A stretch of DNA of 9,306 bases, from positions 1 to 9,306 of the forward strand of contig JAEXCG010000029.1 in NCBI GenBank assembly GCA_023402355.1, read 5' to 3'. This document shows, in pieces, positions 7,647-9,306 of the stretch. A model generated the notes under the pieces. That model saw only the letters and a program-made list of their open reading frames with translations, was not told the origin of the DNA and searched no databases. The stretch's first letter is position 1. Every line of letters begins with the position of its first letter. This stretch comes from Bacillota bacterium. Lineage in GTDB: Bacteria > Bacillota > Clostridia > Christensenellales > Aristaeellaceae. Both the position numbers and the translations under genes were made by a program.

Positions 7647-9032
7647 TTACTTGCTTTCGAGCAGCTTTTTGTTCTTCGTGACCTTCATAGCCTTTGTCCA
7701 TTCGTCCAGCTTCGCCGTATACGTGTCGTCCTGCTTCTGGCTGAGCAGGCTCTCACGGATCGTCTCCGCCACGTCTTCAAACGCCACAGGACCGGACGGA
7801 ATGTCCGTCGTATACTGAAGGATATGGTAGCCGTAGCTGGATTCCACCAGCTCGGAAACGTCGCCTACCTTTTCCAGCGCCATGGCCGCGTCCTGGAAGC
7901 TGGTGACGTATGCCGTCAGGCCTTCGCATACCGGGTAGCCCGTCGTCTTGTAGGGTTCCTGCGTCATGCCCGCATCGTCGTTGTAGGTCTCAATCAGGGC
8001 ATCGAAGTCCTCGCCTGCCTTGGCCTTTTCCAGCGCCTCGTTCGCCTTGTCCTGAATCTCCGCATAGGCCTCCGCCTTCAGAGCTTCCAGCTTGGTCTGC
8101 GCATCGGCCGTCTCCGCCTGGTTCTTGGCAATCTGCTCTTCCAGGGTCGCGACGCTCGCTTCAACCTCGCCCGGGGTAGCGGTCTTCTCCGCTCCCTCCT
8201 CGGGGTTTTGGAGCTCGTCCAACTGGGTCTGCAGGTTCGTCAGCGCCGTCGTGTTCGTGTTGATCGTGGTCTGCAGGGAATTGATCTCGCTCGCCTTGGC
8301 GCTGTCCAGCTTGATCAGAATCTGCTTGATGCCGCGATATCCCTCCGGCACGAAATACACCGTCGTGCCGTTCGATACATAGCTGGCGTAGAGCGTGGGC
8401 GTCGCCTCCAGCGTCGTCTGCTGCGAAGCCAACTGCGTCTCGTATTCGGCCTTCGCCTCTTCGTCCGTCACTTCGACGCCCGCGATCGCGAAGTCGTACA
8501 CCTTCTGCGCGACCATCTGCTTTTTCAGCGCATCGCGGAGCTCCTCTTCCGAAATGCCGTTCTCCGCCATACGCTCCGCGATGGCCTCGGTCAGCGCCTC
8601 GCCCTCCAGCTCGGTATCGGCAAAGAAAGCGCTCTTGTAGCTTTCAACATAGGATTCCATACGGCTGGCCACATCCTCGTCGAGCTGCTTTTGCTCTTCC
8701 TCGCTCAGCACGTCCAAGCCTTCGGCAGCCGCCTTCTGCAAAATCACTTCCTGCGCGATGAGGCTGTCGATCGCCTGCTCGCGGGCGGCGGCGATATACT
8801 GGCTGTTGGTGATGTCGTACTGCATGCCGTACATCGTGTACATCACCTGGGTATTGTAAAGGATGCTGTCGGTCTGCTGAAGCCATTCACCCTTCGTAAT
8901 CTTTGTATCGCCAACCTGCGCGACGGTCTGCTGGGCGTCCAGCACCGGATCGGTCGCAATCAGGTTACAGCCCGCCAACATCAGCAAAGCCATCAGCATC
9001 GCCGTGAGTTTCAGCCACTTGTTCATCGTCAT
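7647..9032 (-). CDS. PrsA/SurA-type peptidyl-prolyl isomerase lipoprotein
   Basis: A 461-residue foldase predicted to be anchored to the outer face of the membrane, where it would help exported proteins fold. LMLAGC (17-22) is a lipobox with Cys22 as lipid attachment site. Residues 34-190 are a helical SurA-N-like chaperone domain opening with VAQVGDTKITKGEWLQQ. The parvulin domain starts at YRGIKQILIKLDSA (232-245), is interrupted by an insert of about 85 residues, and resumes at ANEALEKAKAGEDFDALIET (330-349), ending SYGYHILQYTTD (399-410). The insert has heptad hydrophobics on two helices (L253 to L274, V290 to L318) joined by a Pro/Gly/Glu loop, an antiparallel coiled coil. Typical PrsA is about 290 residues, so this one is long. 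GGAAG precedes the first ATG; a second ATG lies at codon 3. A good promoter precedes and a terminator follows. Isomerase activity is unproven. Confidence 0.9.
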   Translation of the reverse strand: MTMNKWLKLTAMLMALLMLAGCNLIATDPVLDAQQTVAQVGDTKITKGEWLQQTDSILYNTQVMYTMYGMQYDITNSQYIAAAREQAIDSLIAQEVILQKAAAEGLDVLSEEEQKQLDEDVASRMESYVESYKSAFFADTELEGEALTEAIAERMAENGISEEELRDALKKQMVAQKVYDFAIAGVEVTDEEAKAEYETQLASQQTTLEATPTLYASYVSNGTTVYFVPEGYRGIKQILIKLDSAKASEINSLQTTINTNTTALTNLQTQLDELQNPEEGAEKTATPGEVEASVATLEEQIAKNQAETADAQTKLEALKAEAYAEIQDKANEALEKAKAGEDFDALIETYNDDAGMTQEPYKTTGYPVCEGLTAYVTSFQDAAMALEKVGDVSELVESSYGYHILQYTTDIPSGPVAFEDVAETIRESLLSQKQDDTYTAKLDEWTKAMKVTKNKKLLESK

Positions 9033-9071
9033 TCTCTTCCTTTCGAAGTGCGCGTAAACATTCTGCTCTCT

Positions 9072-9100
9072 ATTATATACAAGATGCGATAAAGACGCAA
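9072..9100 (-). promoter_or_regulatory. Sigma-A promoter of the foldase gene
   Basis: On the minus strand a perfect TATAAT (9072-9077) stands 17 bases after TTGCGT (9095-9100). The start point would fall near 9065, about 32 bases before the foldase ATG. The stretch is AT-rich and lies between the rRNA terminator and the coding start. Confidence 0.75.
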
Positions 9101-9186
9101 GCCTTGATTTTATGGAATCTTTCTGTACGCTAAGGAATCCAAACTACCATTTGCCGCTTGGGAGAACGGCTTCACCCGTATATGAC

Positions 9187-9217
9187 AAAAAAGAGAGCCG
9201 CGACGCAACTCTCTTTT
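9187..9217 (-). terminator. rRNA operon terminator
   Basis: On the minus strand AAAAGAGAG and CTCTCTTTT (9209-9217 and 9189-9197) pair in a nine-bp stem. The inner TTG/CGG bases may extend it through two G-U pairs and one G-C pair. The arm runs on into TTTTTTG. It lies ten bases after the 5S rRNA end. Confidence 0.85.
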
Positions 9218-9226
9218 CTGAATGGA

Positions 9227-9306
9227 ATCCGGCAGCGACCTACTCTCCCGGGCCGTCACCAGCCAAGTACCATCGGCGCATAAGGGCTTAACTTCTGTGT
9301 TCGGTA
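9227..9306 (-). rRNA. rrf: 5S ribosomal RNA, 3' part (cut by window edge)
   Basis: About 80 bases of the roughly 117-base 5S rRNA are present. The minus strand shows the conserved blocks CCGAACACAGAAGTTAAGC, GCGCCGATGGTACT and GGGAGAGTAGGTCGCTGCC in the right order. The exact 3' end is estimated by analogy with the Bacillus subtilis molecule, a few bases after GCTGCC. The 5' part, and presumably 23S and 16S, lie beyond the right edge. A terminator follows directly and no tRNA is seen after it. Confidence 0.95.

Noticed and set aside
7170..9092. A 640-codon plus-strand open frame opposite the foldase gene
   Set aside because: Its product is rich in Arg, Leu, His and Gln with no family signature, and it runs antisense to a complete lipoprotein gene with lipobox, promoter and terminator.
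9104..9186. Possible tRNA or small RNA between the rRNA terminator and the foldase promoter
   Set aside because: No TTCGANNC-type T-arm or acceptor stem is visible, and no second terminator follows.

Overview
The window looks like chromosomal DNA from a GC-rich member of the Clostridia (Bacillota). The evidence is a Firmicutes-type primary sigma factor ending in the usual HPSRSKKLRDFLD-like tail, a PrsA-like foldase lipoprotein, a signal-peptide-less serine hydrolase of a type common in Firmicutes, and AGGAGG-type ribosome binding sites. No species is assigned. There is no CRISPR array, insertion sequence, phage gene or tRNA. The window holds one partial 5S rRNA and eight protein genes, one of them cut by the left edge.

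Region by region, + strand left to right: (a) 1-543 (-), the N-terminal 181 codons of a class A beta-lactamase-like serine hydrolase; (b) a 60-bp divergent gap; (c) 604-1476 (+), a membrane-anchored CE4 polysaccharide deacetylase, the only + strand gene; (d) a hairpin at 1483-1518 between convergent genes; (e) 1517-4656 (-), a tight three-gene unit read as O-antigen polymerase/ligase-like membrane protein, GNAT acetyltransferase, SppA-like peptidase; (f) 4745-4776, the sigma factor terminator, whose T-tract also forms the -35 of a likely promoter for unit (e); (g) 4786-5874 (-), sigA/rpoD; (h) an AT-rich leader/intergenic stretch to 6152; (i) 6153-7523 or further (-), a Wzx/MATE-like polysaccharide flippase; (j) a strong terminator at 7601-7633; (k) 7647-9032 (-), a SurA/PrsA-type peptidyl-prolyl isomerase lipoprotein behind a good sigma-A promoter; (l) the rRNA operon terminator and the 3' part of 5S rRNA (-) at the right edge.

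Most genes concern the cell envelope: flipping lipid-linked glycans, polymerising or ligating them, deacetylating surface polysaccharide, folding exported proteins and degrading membrane or signal peptides. They surround the housekeeping sigma factor just downstream of an rRNA operon. No glycosyltransferases are present, so a complete polysaccharide pathway cannot be claimed.

No clearly new multi-gene system is visible. The best leads are a flippase with no ordinary start codon at its strong ribosome binding site and a terminator directly in front of it; a coiled-coil hairpin inserted into the parvulin domain of the foldase; a hairpin and a coupled 29-codon ORF in the sigma factor leader; and the overlap of a terminator T-tract with a promoter at 4727-4776.
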